From contig USNJ01000121.1 of assembly GCA_900556055.1 (NCBI GenBank), positions 1-6,121 of the forward strand: a DNA stretch of 6,121 nt, in the 5' to 3' direction. The position numbers and the translations under genes are program-made. This DNA is from an uncultured Ruminococcus sp. (GTDB lineage: Bacteria > Bacillota > Clostridia > Oscillospirales > Ruminococcaceae). This document shows positions 1 to 5,173 of this stretch, one piece after another. The notes under the pieces were generated by a model. The model ran no database searches. It saw only the letters and a program-made list of their open reading frames with translations, and was not told where the DNA came from. Within the stretch, counting starts at the first letter, position 1. The number at the start of each line of letters is the position of its first letter.

Positions 1-10
1 CGTTGGATCT

Positions 11-1309
11 GTGATCGAAACAGTATTTATAATAGTATGCGCCATATGCATTGCGGCGATGCTCGTGCTTTATTTTTCATTTAAAAAGGATAACGCAATG
101 CCGACTGTCGGCGGATACAGCTTTTATTATCTGAAAGCAAACAACATGGAGCCTACGATACCCAGCGGAACGGCTATAATCGCACAGAAATCGAAGGCCG
201 ATGATGTTGCGGCAGGCGATACCGTGCTTGCCAATATAGGCGAAGATCTCGTGTTTATCGGCGTTACGAACATCGAGGAAGAAAGCGGAATGAAATATTA
301 TACGCTGAAATTTAACACGGCTGTTGAAAGTCAGACGTTCCGTGTCCCGCAGACCGATATCGTAGCAAAGGCAATGTGGAAGTCGTCGATATTAGGCACT
401 CTTCTCGGATTTGCGACATCGACCTTCGGCATAATGCTCGTTATAATCATACCCAGCTTCGTCATAATCGTGTTCCAGATAATACGCATAATCAACGTCA
501 AAAGGCTGGAAGAGGAAGCGTCCTCGCTTGATGATATCGACGAGATATTTGAGGCAAGGGAAGAGGAGAAGGAGCCTCCGATCAGGATCTCGCAGCCAAA
601 ATATACTGAGGAAAATGAAGCACGCCTTTCTGTCGGCTCCGACGGCAAGGCTGAATATGAGAAGCCCGAGCCTCCCAAAAAATCTGTTTATGAATCCGCA
701 GGGATCGCTGAATATAAGGCTGAAAACAGCGTAAGAGAGCGCAGAGCTGAACGTGAGCGTACAGAAAATCCGCTGTTTGACCCGCTTTACGGCGAAAATG
801 TCCGCAGAAATGTTATCTCATCCGACGATGAGTTTGCAAAGAAGCCTGTAACTGCATCTGCAAGAACATCGGGCGGTCTTTCCGAGTTTGACGACAGCCT
901 TATGCGCCGCCCCACAAAGATCGAACCCGTTGCACCGAAAAGTGCCGATAATGCAGTAAACGATGCATTCGAGCTTGCCGCCGCAAAGGCAAGAAAGAGC
1001 GTCCTCGAAAGCAGGGAGATGGCAGAATTCGCAGAAGCTCCGATCAGGACCGAAGCAGCTCCCGCAAAGGCAGAACCGTCAGCAAGCGCATTTGACGAGA
1101 GCGTAAAGACATTCTTTGGCAGAACAGAGCCTGAGAAGCCTGCTGAGGCTGCAAATACAGAGGAAAGCACTTCCGTTCCGACAATCCCCGCAGATGCAGT
1201 TGTTCCGAAGGAAAAGCTTGCTCCTCCCGCCAAAAAGAGCAACAACAAAAAGGTCGAGGATCTCATGAAATTCATTGACAAGGCAGAATCCGACCTTAAG
1301 AGAAAATAA
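11..1309 (+). CDS. SipW-like membrane protein, apparently protease-dead, with long charged cytoplasmic tail
   Basis: Function unknown. Residues 4-24 are a hydrophobic segment. Residues 45-50 (NMEPTI) followed by a Gly-Asp at 69-70 resemble the S26 signal peptidase I/SipW core, whose usual motif is S-M-x-P-T-I. The nucleophilic Ser is Asn45 here, and the THRV-like strand that carries the general base in SipW reads VFIGVTNI (81-88), with no His or Lys, so both catalytic residues look lost. A second membrane segment covers about 127-160. Residues 163-432 form a hydrophilic, Glu/Lys/Ala/Pro-rich, probably disordered and cytoplasmic tail with two related stretches (224-238 and 329-342, pattern KSVxESxxxAEY/F) and recurring FD-D/E-S motifs. 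The start is a GTG with only a weak GGA upstream. The frame stays open to the window edge, so the true start may lie outside. Inferred role: scaffold or regulator rather than protease. The fold assignment is from motif only. Confidence 0.72.
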   Translation: MIETVFIIVCAICIAAMLVLYFSFKKDNAMPTVGGYSFYYLKANNMEPTIPSGTAIIAQKSKADDVAAGDTVLANIGEDLVFIGVTNIEEESGMKYYTLKFNTAVESQTFRVPQTDIVAKAMWKSSILGTLLGFATSTFGIMLVIIIPSFVIIVFQIIRIINVKRLEEEASSLDDIDEIFEAREEEKEPPIRISQPKYTEENEARLSVGSDGKAEYEKPEPPKKSVYESAGIAEYKAENSVRERRAERERTENPLFDPLYGENVRRNVISSDDEFAKKPVTASARTSGGLSEFDDSLMRRPTKIEPVAPKSADNAVNDAFELAAAKARKSVLESREMAEFAEAPIRTEAAPAKAEPSASAFDESVKTFFGRTEPEKPAEAANTEESTSVPTIPADAVVPKEKLAPPAKKSNNKKVEDLMKFIDKAESDLKRK

Positions 1310-1348
1310 AAAATGAGGTGCGCTTCTTGTGAAACGCACCTCATTTTT
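1309..1348. terminator. Bidirectional intrinsic terminator between convergent genes
   Basis: A 14-bp perfect stem pairs 1309-1322 with 1335-1348 (core ATGAGGTGCG/CGCACCTCAT). Inside it is a small 3-bp inner helix (TTC/GAA, 1324-1326 with 1331-1333) closing a TTGT loop. The A-rich left arm and T-rich right arm give a U tract on either strand. It starts on the last base of the stop codon of the upstream plus-strand gene and touches the stop codon of the minus-strand HAD gene, so it serves both. Confidence 0.93.
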
Positions 1349-2157
1349 CAGTTAAGAATGAATTTGTTTACAACGTGTGCAATGCCGTCGTTTTCATTGG
1401 AAAGTGTGATGAAATCGGCGGCTTTTTTTGCGTCCTCGCAGGCGTTTTCCATTGCAACGCCAAGTCCTGCCGCACGTATCATCGACACATCATTGAATCC
1501 GTCGCCGCAGGCAATGACTTCATTCCGCTCAATACCGAGAAGCTTTGTAAGCTCGGTTATAGATGCTGCTTTGTCCGTTTTATAGGGCATTATCTCAATG
1601 AAGAACGGTTCTGAGCGGAATACGTCCGCACGTCCTTCAAGGCTGTTTCTCAGCATGGGTTCAAGCTTTGCCATGCGCTCGCCGTCACCCGCAATAAGAC
1701 ATTTCGGAACATCAAAAGTCACATATTCACCGATGTTTGCAACTGTATTTATCGGCAGACCGTTTATGCGTGACTCGATCTGAGTATACTCATTGTCGGG
1801 ATTTTCCGTGATGATCGTGTCACCCTCATAGGTCAGGATATCCGCATTTACCTCGTGCGCAAGAACGCTTGCCGCCGCAAAAACGTCCTTCGGAAGGCTG
1901 CGTTCGATAAGCAGCTCCTTTGTGCGGAAGTTCCTCACGCGTCCGCCGTTGTAGGAAAGCGTAAATCCGCCGAATTCGTCAAGACCTATTTCATGCGCCA
2001 GCGCTTCGACTCCGTGATCGGGGCGGCCCGATGCTATCGCTGCGAGAACGCCTCTTCGCTGTGCCTCAAAAAGAGCCTCCCTTGTTGCGGGAGTGACCTT
2101 CTTTTCGGCATTTGTCAGCGTTCCGTCTATATCGAGAAAAATTATTTTATAGCTCAT
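1348..2157 (-). CDS. Cof-type HAD-IIB family phosphatase
   Basis: This is a probable cytosolic Mg2+-dependent phosphatase of sugar phosphates, nucleotides or similar small phosphoesters; the substrate cannot be told from sequence. With the chosen start it has 269 residues, normal for the Cof family (about 260-280). The HAD motifs are all present. Motif I is DIDGTL (Asp9 nucleophile, Asp11 acid/base), motif II is the Ser of IASGRP (Ser43), the motif III Lys follows EIMPYKTD (Lys196), and motif IV is GDGFND (219-223 region). The C2-type cap lies between motifs II and III. I place the start at the ATG at 2157-2155 because AAAAGG sits 8 nt upstream. The in-frame GTG three codons earlier overlaps that ribosome binding site and is rejected. 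The gene is monocistronic, with its own extended -10 promoter and shared terminator. Confidence 0.95.
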   Translation of the reverse strand: MSYKIIFLDIDGTLTNAEKKVTPATREALFEAQRRGVLAAIASGRPDHGVEALAHEIGLDEFGGFTLSYNGGRVRNFRTKELLIERSLPKDVFAAASVLAHEVNADILTYEGDTIITENPDNEYTQIESRINGLPINTVANIGEYVTFDVPKCLIAGDGERMAKLEPMLRNSLEGRADVFRSEPFFIEIMPYKTDKAASITELTKLLGIERNEVIACGDGFNDVSMIRAAGLGVAMENACEDAKKAADFITLSNENDGIAHVVNKFILN

Positions 2158-2181
2158 TTTCAACACCTTTTCGGAATAAAA

Positions 2182-2208
2182 TTACTGTACAACTATATCA
2201 CACAGTAA
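2182..2208. promoter_or_regulatory. Inverted repeat around the HAD-gene -10 box, possible operator
   Basis: TTACTGT (2182-2188) and ACAGTAA (2202-2208) are perfect inverted copies separated by 13 bp. Their centres are 20 bp apart, about two helical turns, and they bracket the extended -10 element. This is the geometry of a dimeric repressor site. I do not recognise the motif as belonging to a named regulator. Confidence 0.4.
2192..2200 (-). promoter_or_regulatory. Extended -10 promoter of the HAD phosphatase gene
   Basis: Read on the minus strand the sequence is TGATATAGT, an extended -10 element (TGnTATAAT with one mismatch), 35 nt upstream of the ATG. No good -35 hexamer lies 16-18 bp further upstream, which is typical for extended -10 promoters. 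Transcription would begin near 2185. Confidence 0.55.
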
Positions 2209-2237
2209 GCCTGACCTTCATACATATTTTTTAGATT

Positions 2238-2259
2238 TTCGGTTAAATTTCGGATAATT
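2238..2259. repeat. Two 11-bp direct repeats (TTCGGnTAAnT)
   Basis: TTCGGTTAAAT is followed immediately by TTCGGATAATT, identical at 8 of 11 positions. An 11-bp head-to-tail spacing is typical of OmpR/PhoB-type response regulator sites, but two short AT-rich copies could also be chance. They lie about 40 bp upstream of the HAD-gene promoter. Confidence 0.3.
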
Positions 2260-2400
2260 TCACTTTGTGCGTGCATAAAGCTTTCATATCCGTTATGTTT
2301 CTTTTGTGTTATATGCGGCTTTGTCAGCCCGGTGCTTATGATATTTTCAGGGAAAAGTGTGTGCCGCTCCCGAGGATATAATGCGTCCGGACAATGGAGC

Positions 2401-2418
2401 TTGTCAAAAAATTAACAA
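2401..2418. promoter_or_regulatory. Candidate Rex (redox-sensing repressor) operator
   Basis: TTGTCAAAAAATTAACAA matches the Clostridia Rex consensus TTGTTAA-N4-TTAACAA at 13 of 14 specified bases; the only mismatch is C at position 5. Rex binds such sites at low NADH/NAD+ and releases them when NADH rises. The site lies about 390 bp before the fumC start. It overlaps possible -35 boxes on both strands: TTGTCA on plus, with a weak TAAAAA -10 at 2424-2429, and TTGACA on minus (2402-2407), with a weak -10 at 2378-2383. It is therefore unclear which promoter it controls. Fumarase and electron-bifurcating redox genes are sensible Rex targets. Confidence 0.6.
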
Positions 2419-2429
2419 AGTCGTAAAAA
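2401..2429 (+). promoter_or_regulatory. Weak upstream promoter overlapping the Rex site
   Basis: TTGTCA (2401-2406), a 17-bp spacer and TAAAAA (2424-2429) would give a plus-strand transcript starting near 2436. That transcript would read into the fumC leader. The -35 is one mismatch from consensus but the -10 is poor. It would be directly repressible by Rex. Confidence 0.25.
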
Positions 2430-2546
2430 ATCACACCGAACGGTATTCACTGTTTGATGTGCTGTAAATATGTGCGATCACAAATCAAAATTTTGTAAAT
2501 TATGCACAATTAAATCTGCGTGAAATTTTCAATAGGCATGAATTCT

Positions 2547-2579
2547 GAAAATCCACAGAAAATGCACGGAAAATTTGCA
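2547..2579 (+). repeat. Three tandem 11-bp repeats with phased A-tracts upstream of the fumC promoter
   Basis: GAAAATCCACA, GAAAATGCACG and GAAAATTTGCA follow each other with GAAAAT at 2547, 2558 and 2569, exactly 11 bp apart. The three A4 tracts fall on the same helix face, so the DNA should be bent, and the array ends 23 bp before the -35 box. A further GACAAT pair, also 11 bp apart (2594 and 2605), overlaps the -35. It could be a tandem activator site (OmpR family spacing) or a curved UP-type element. Confidence 0.5.
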
Positions 2580-2602
2580 TCGAGTTAGCAAAGGACAATC
2601 TA

Positions 2603-2630
2603 TTGACAATTGCGGAAAAAGTAATATAAT
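2603..2630 (+). promoter_or_regulatory. Consensus promoter of the fumC-hdrBCA cluster
   Basis: TTGACA (2603-2608) and TATAAT (2625-2630) are both perfect matches to the housekeeping sigma factor hexamers, with a 16-bp spacer. The expected start is near 2637, giving a leader of about 170 nt before fumC. Such a strong promoter fits the strong codon bias of fumC, for example lysine almost always AAG. Confidence 0.9.
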
Positions 2631-2658
2631 AGTATATAGGGGAGATTAAAGGCGAATT

Positions 2659-2691
2659 GTGCCTTGTTGTGCGTGTCACACAGGGGGATAA
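2659..2691 (+). CDS. Possible ten-codon Cys-rich leader peptide
   Basis: A GTG start, six bases after AAAGG (2648-2652), opens a frame encoding MPCCACHTGG and ending in TAA. Three of ten residues are Cys. The AAAGG can be sequestered by the GCCTT at 2661-2665, and the frame lies between the promoter and the leader terminator, the layout of a translational attenuator. A TTG start one frame over (2657-2698, 13 codons) competes. Frames this short arise easily by chance, so this is only a candidate. Confidence 0.2.
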   Translation: MPCCACHTGG

Positions 2692-2709
2692 GCCTTGACG
2701 GAAGTGCTG

Positions 2710-2751
2710 CCAGCGGTTCTGCGTTTTCTGCCGCAGAGCTGCGGTTTTTTT
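2710..2751 (+). terminator. Intrinsic terminator/attenuator in the fumC leader
   Basis: GCGGTTCTGCG (2713-2723) pairs with CGCAGAGCTGC (2732-2742) as 11 continuous base pairs including two G-U pairs. Two more C-G pairs follow beyond a bulged A2712, closing an 8-nt loop, and then come seven T residues (2745-2751). A smaller alternative hairpin, CCGCA-GAGC-TGCGG (2731-2744), uses the same right arm and the same T tract. It sits between the only strong promoter and fumC, so some read-through or antitermination is needed for the operon to be expressed from it. Confidence 0.8.
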
Positions 2752-2809
2752 GCTCAGAAGCATTTGCAGCTGCCGTTCTCCGTAAATATTTCAAGAAAGA
2801 GGTATAACA

Positions 2810-4186
2810 ATGGAATATCGTATTGAACACGATTCTATGGGCGAGGTCAAGGTCCCTGCCGACAAGTACTGGGCTGCCCAGACCGAAAGAAGCCATGAGA
2901 ACTTCCTTATCGGCGTCGGAATAGAAACTATGCCTCGTGAGATCACTCACGCTTTCGGTATCCTTAAAAAGGCTGCAGCAATCGCAAACCATGCTCTGAA
3001 GCCGGAGAAAATGACAGACGAGAAGCTCGCTGCTATCTCATCGGCATGCGACGAGGTTATCAGCGGATCTCTTAACGAGCATTTTCCTCTCGTTGTATGG
3101 CAGACGGGAAGCGGTACTCAGTCTAACATGAACGCAAACGAAGTTATCGCTAACAGAGGAAACGAGATCGCAGGCAGGAAGCTGCTCCACCCAAATGATG
3201 ACATCAATATGAGTCAGTCCTCTAACGATACATTCCCCACAGCTATGCACATTTCTGCTGTTATCGCTCTCGAAGACAAGCTTATCCCCGCTATCGACAC
3301 TCTCGTTGATACATTCAGGAAGCTTGAAGCAGAGAACGAAGGCATCGTAAAGAGCGGACGTACACATCTTCAGGACGCTACACCTATCAAGTTCTCCCAG
3401 GAGATCAGCGGCTGGCGTTCTTCCCTCGAAAAGGACAAGAAGATGATCGAGCTTGCTCTGCCCGGTCTGAAGCAGCTTGCCCTCGGCGGAACTGCCGTAG
3501 GTACAGGACTCAACACTCCTAAGGGCTTCGATGTTGAGGTTGCAAAGGCTGTTGCTCAGCTGACAGGCAAGGAGTTCGTTACTTCTGACAATAAGTTCCA
3601 TTCTCTTACAAGTAAAGATGAAATCGTATTCGCTCACGGCGCTGTAAAGGCACTTGCAGCTGATATGATGAAGATCGCAAACGACGTAAGGTGGCTCGCA
3701 AGCGGTCCCCGTGACGGTCTCGGCGAGATCTTTATCCCCGAGAATGAGCCGGGTTCTTCCATCATGCCCGGCAAGGTAAATCCGACACAGTGTGAAGCTG
3801 TTACAATGGTCGCTGTTCAGGTAATGGGCAACGATGTTGCTGTCGGAATGGCTGCATCTCAGGGCAACTTCGAGCTGAACGTTTTCATGCCCGTATGCGC
3901 ATACAACTTCCTCCAGTCCGTAAGACTGCTGGCTGAGGCTATGCTCTCCTTCAACAAGAACTGCGCAGTCGGCATCAAGGCTAACAAGGAGAAGATGCAC
4001 CACAATCTCCATAACTCTCTTATGCTTGTTACAGCCCTCAATCCTTATATCGGATACGAGAATGCTGCAAAGACAGCTAAGAAGGCTTACAAGGACAACA
4101 TCTCACTCAAGCAGGCATGCGTAGAGCTCGGATTCCTGACTGAGGAAAAGTTTGACGAGGTATTCCATCCCGAGCAGATGGTCTGA
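2810..4186 (+). CDS. fumC: Class II fumarate hydratase (fumarase C)
   Basis: It catalyses the reversible hydration of fumarate to L-malate in the cytosol as an iron-free homotetramer; in anaerobes it often runs toward fumarate in a reductive branch to succinate. The protein has 458 residues, against 467 in E. coli FumC. The superfamily signature GSSIMPGKVNP is at 315-325 (catalytic Ser316, Lys322, Asn324). Other active-site parts are TGSGTQSN (99-106; Ser101, Thr103), SSND (137-140) and GRTHLQD (183-189; Thr185, His186). The TQCEA that follows the signature separates it from aspartase and argininosuccinate lyase. The ATG is preceded by GAAAGAGG with 7-nt spacing. It ends in TGA followed at once by an in-frame TAA. 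Lysine is nearly always AAG, which suggests high expression. It is the first gene of a same-strand cluster with hdrBCA. Confidence 0.98.
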   Translation: MEYRIEHDSMGEVKVPADKYWAAQTERSHENFLIGVGIETMPREITHAFGILKKAAAIANHALKPEKMTDEKLAAISSACDEVISGSLNEHFPLVVWQTGSGTQSNMNANEVIANRGNEIAGRKLLHPNDDINMSQSSNDTFPTAMHISAVIALEDKLIPAIDTLVDTFRKLEAENEGIVKSGRTHLQDATPIKFSQEISGWRSSLEKDKKMIELALPGLKQLALGGTAVGTGLNTPKGFDVEVAKAVAQLTGKEFVTSDNKFHSLTSKDEIVFAHGAVKALAADMMKIANDVRWLASGPRDGLGEIFIPENEPGSSIMPGKVNPTQCEAVTMVAVQVMGNDVAVGMAASQGNFELNVFMPVCAYNFLQSVRLLAEAMLSFNKNCAVGIKANKEKMHHNLHNSLMLVTALNPYIGYENAAKTAKKAYKDNISLKQACVELGFLTEEKFDEVFHPEQMV

Positions 4187-4200
4187 TAAACAGTTATCAT

Positions 4201-4230
4201 TGGCGTGACGGAGGGAGTGCCCCTTCGCCA
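4201..4230 (+). other. Intercistronic hairpin between fumC and hdrB, no U tract
   Basis: TGGCG (4201-4205) pairs with CGCCA (4226-4230), and inside it AGGG (4212-4215) pairs with CCCT (4221-4224). Five unpaired bases (4206-4210) lie on the left arm. No T run follows, so it is not a normal intrinsic terminator. It more likely protects the fumC 3' end or marks a processing site. The rest of this 97-bp gap contains the hdrB ribosome binding site (GGGAAAGG, 4267-4274). Confidence 0.45.
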
Positions 4231-4283
4231 TGCCCTAAAATATATACAGGCGCTGTAAAAGGCGCAGGGAAAGGAAAATTACC

Positions 4284-5069
4284 ATGACTTTCAGTTATTA
4301 TCCCGGCTGTACGCTGAGAACCAAAGCCAAGGATCTGGACAGGTACGGACGCAAGGCTGCTGAAGCTCTGGGTGTTACTCTTGAAGAACTCCCCGACTGG
4401 CAGTGCTGCGGCGGTACTTTTTCCATGTCCAAGGACGAGATCGCTTCTAAGCTGTCTGCCGTAAGATCCCTTGCATCGGCAAAGGCTCTGGGTAACGACC
4501 TTGTAACGCTCTGCTCCGCATGTCACAACGTGCTCAAGCAGACAAATGACGCCATGAAAAATGACGCCGATTTTGCTATGAAAGCTAACAATTACATGAA
4601 GCTTGACGAGCCTTACAACGGTGAAACAAACGTTATCCACTACCTCGAGATGCTCCGTGACAAGGTCGGCTTCGACAAGATCGCAGAAAAGGCAAACGAT
4701 ACATTCAAGGGCAGAAAGATCGCTGCTTATTACGGATGTCTCCTGCTTCGTCCCGGCAAGGTAATGCAGATGGATAACCCCGAAAATCCTTCTATCATCG
4801 AGGATTTCATCAGGGCTGTCGGCGCAGAGCCTGTTATCTATCCTCTCCGCAACGAATGCTGCGGCGGTTACATGACCATGGAGGACAAGGACCTTGCAAA
4901 GAAAAAAAGCAACAAGGTTGCTGAAAGCGCAGAGGAAAACGGCGCAGAAATGATAATCACAGCCTGTCCTCTCTGCCTGTACAATCTTAAGAAGAATGCC
5001 GATGAGCATGATATCCCTGTATACTATTTTACAGAGATCCTTGCTGAGGCTCTCGGCGTCAAGGATTGA
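4284..5069 (+). CDS. hdrB: Heterodisulfide reductase-like subunit B (two CCG domains)
   Basis: This is the catalytic subunit of soluble Hdr-type complexes. In methanogens HdrB reduces the CoM-S-S-CoB disulfide on two noncubane [4Fe-4S] clusters; in bacteria the disulfide or other acceptor is mostly unknown. It has 261 residues with two complete CCG motifs. The first is Cys9-x31-Cys41Cys42-x34-Cys77-x2-Cys80 and the second is Cys152-x39-Cys192Cys193-x34-Cys228-x2-Cys231, so all ten ligand Cys are present. YYPGC at the N-terminus is typical of the family. The protein is somewhat shorter than methanogen HdrB and has no membrane segment, which argues for a cytosolic HdrABC rather than HdrDE. AAAGG lies 9 nt before the ATG. 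It follows fumC by 97 bp with no clear promoter between. Other CCG-domain proteins (GlpC, LutA, TfrB) are excluded as best fit by the adjoining hdrC and hdrA. Confidence 0.93.
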   Translation: MTFSYYPGCTLRTKAKDLDRYGRKAAEALGVTLEELPDWQCCGGTFSMSKDEIASKLSAVRSLASAKALGNDLVTLCSACHNVLKQTNDAMKNDADFAMKANNYMKLDEPYNGETNVIHYLEMLRDKVGFDKIAEKANDTFKGRKIAAYYGCLLLRPGKVMQMDNPENPSIIEDFIRAVGAEPVIYPLRNECCGGYMTMEDKDLAKKKSNKVAESAEENGAEMIITACPLCLYNLKKNADEHDIPVYYFTEILAEALGVKD

Positions 5070-5082
5070 CGAACGGGGAACT

Positions 5083-5159
5083 GTCCGTTATATCGGACTG
5101 CGGAACATCTCCCGCCGATGAATGTTTCGTCCGTTCCCATATAAATTGTTCGGCGGAGA
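5083..5159 (+). other. Structured hdrB-hdrC intercistronic region
   Basis: The 104-bp gap carries GTCCG/CGGAC (5083-5087 with 5094-5098). It also has a longer helix CCGCCGA/TCGGCGG (5112-5118 with 5150-5156), which extends past a bulge by TCT/AGA (5108-5110 with 5157-5159). GGGAAC (5076-5081) can alternatively pair with GTTCCC (5133-5138). The long helix ends 3 nt before the hdrC ribosome binding site GGAG (5163-5166), so folding could tune hdrC translation. There is no U tract and no convincing promoter. Confidence 0.4.
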
Positions 5160-5173
5160 AATGGAGCTTCTTT

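Larger units (their letters stand above)
2209..2600. other. Non-coding regulatory region between divergent genes
   Basis: No reading frame here has both a plausible start and a ribosome binding site. The stretch is AT-rich with many short symmetric elements. These are two 11-bp direct repeats TTCGGTTAAAT/TTCGGATAATT (2238-2259), GTCCGGAC (2385-2392), a Rex-like site (2401-2418), TGTG-CGAT-CACA (2471-2482), CAAAATTTTG (about 2487-2496), TGAAATTTTCA (2521-2531), and a three-copy 11-bp repeat (2547-2579). It reads as upstream control DNA for the fumC cluster and perhaps for the divergent HAD gene. Confidence 0.6.
2637..2751 (+). ncRNA. Unrecognised structured leader RNA or small RNA ending in a terminator
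   Basis: The predicted transcript runs about 115 nt from the consensus promoter to a U-tract terminator, entirely ahead of fumC. It can form AAGGC/GCCTT (2649-2653 with 2661-2665), and the same AAGGC can instead pair with a second GCCTT (2692-2696), so two alternative folds exist. A short helix around GTGTCACAC (2673-2681) is also possible. I compared it by eye with SRP RNA, c-di-GMP-I, T-box, THF and 6S motifs and found no match. It may be an attenuating 5' leader of the fumC operon or a stand-alone sRNA. Confidence 0.5.

Noticed and set aside
787..1344. 185-codon Ala/Ser-rich minus-strand frame opposite the membrane-protein tail
   Set aside because: It is low-complexity mirror of the Glu/Ala/Lys-rich tail, starts inside the gene and runs through the bidirectional terminator.
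2158..2166. GTG start for the HAD phosphatase three codons upstream
   Set aside because: The GTG overlaps the AAAAGG ribosome binding site that serves the ATG at 2157.
2377..2382. Perfect TATAAT as a plus-strand -10 box
   Set aside because: No acceptable -35 hexamer or extended TGn lies upstream at the right distance.
2471..2482. TGTGCGATCACA as a CRP-type site
   Set aside because: The spacer between TGTG and CACA is 4 bp rather than the spacing of CRP/FNR sites (TGTGA-N6-TCACA); kept only as an unexplained palindrome.
2493..2509. TTGTAAATTATGCACAA as a second Rex site
   Set aside because: The half sites are one base too close (17 rather than 18 bp) and the inner positions do not match the consensus.
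2673..2710. Leader resemblance to c-di-GMP-I riboswitch or SRP RNA (GTCACACAGGG, GACGGAAG)
   Set aside because: Only short fragments look alike; the conserved cores and helices of those RNAs are missing.
2500..2763. 87-codon minus-strand frame over the fumC promoter and leader
   Set aside because: It would cover the consensus promoter and terminator and shows no family features; these are better explained as regulatory DNA.
3038..4012. 324-codon open frame on the minus strand inside fumC
   Set aside because: It is antisense to a certain fumC gene with strong codon bias, and its translation shows no recognisable domain; such mirror frames are expected opposite biased genes.
4197..5009. 270-codon open frame on the minus strand over hdrB
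   Set aside because: It is antisense to a clear hdrB with all ten ligand Cys, and the predicted protein resembles no family.
5066..5173. N-terminal extension of hdrC from a TTG overlapping the hdrB stop
   Set aside because: AAGG is only one base from this TTG, the 36 extra residues resemble nothing in HdrC, and the ATG at 5174 has a well-spaced GGAG.
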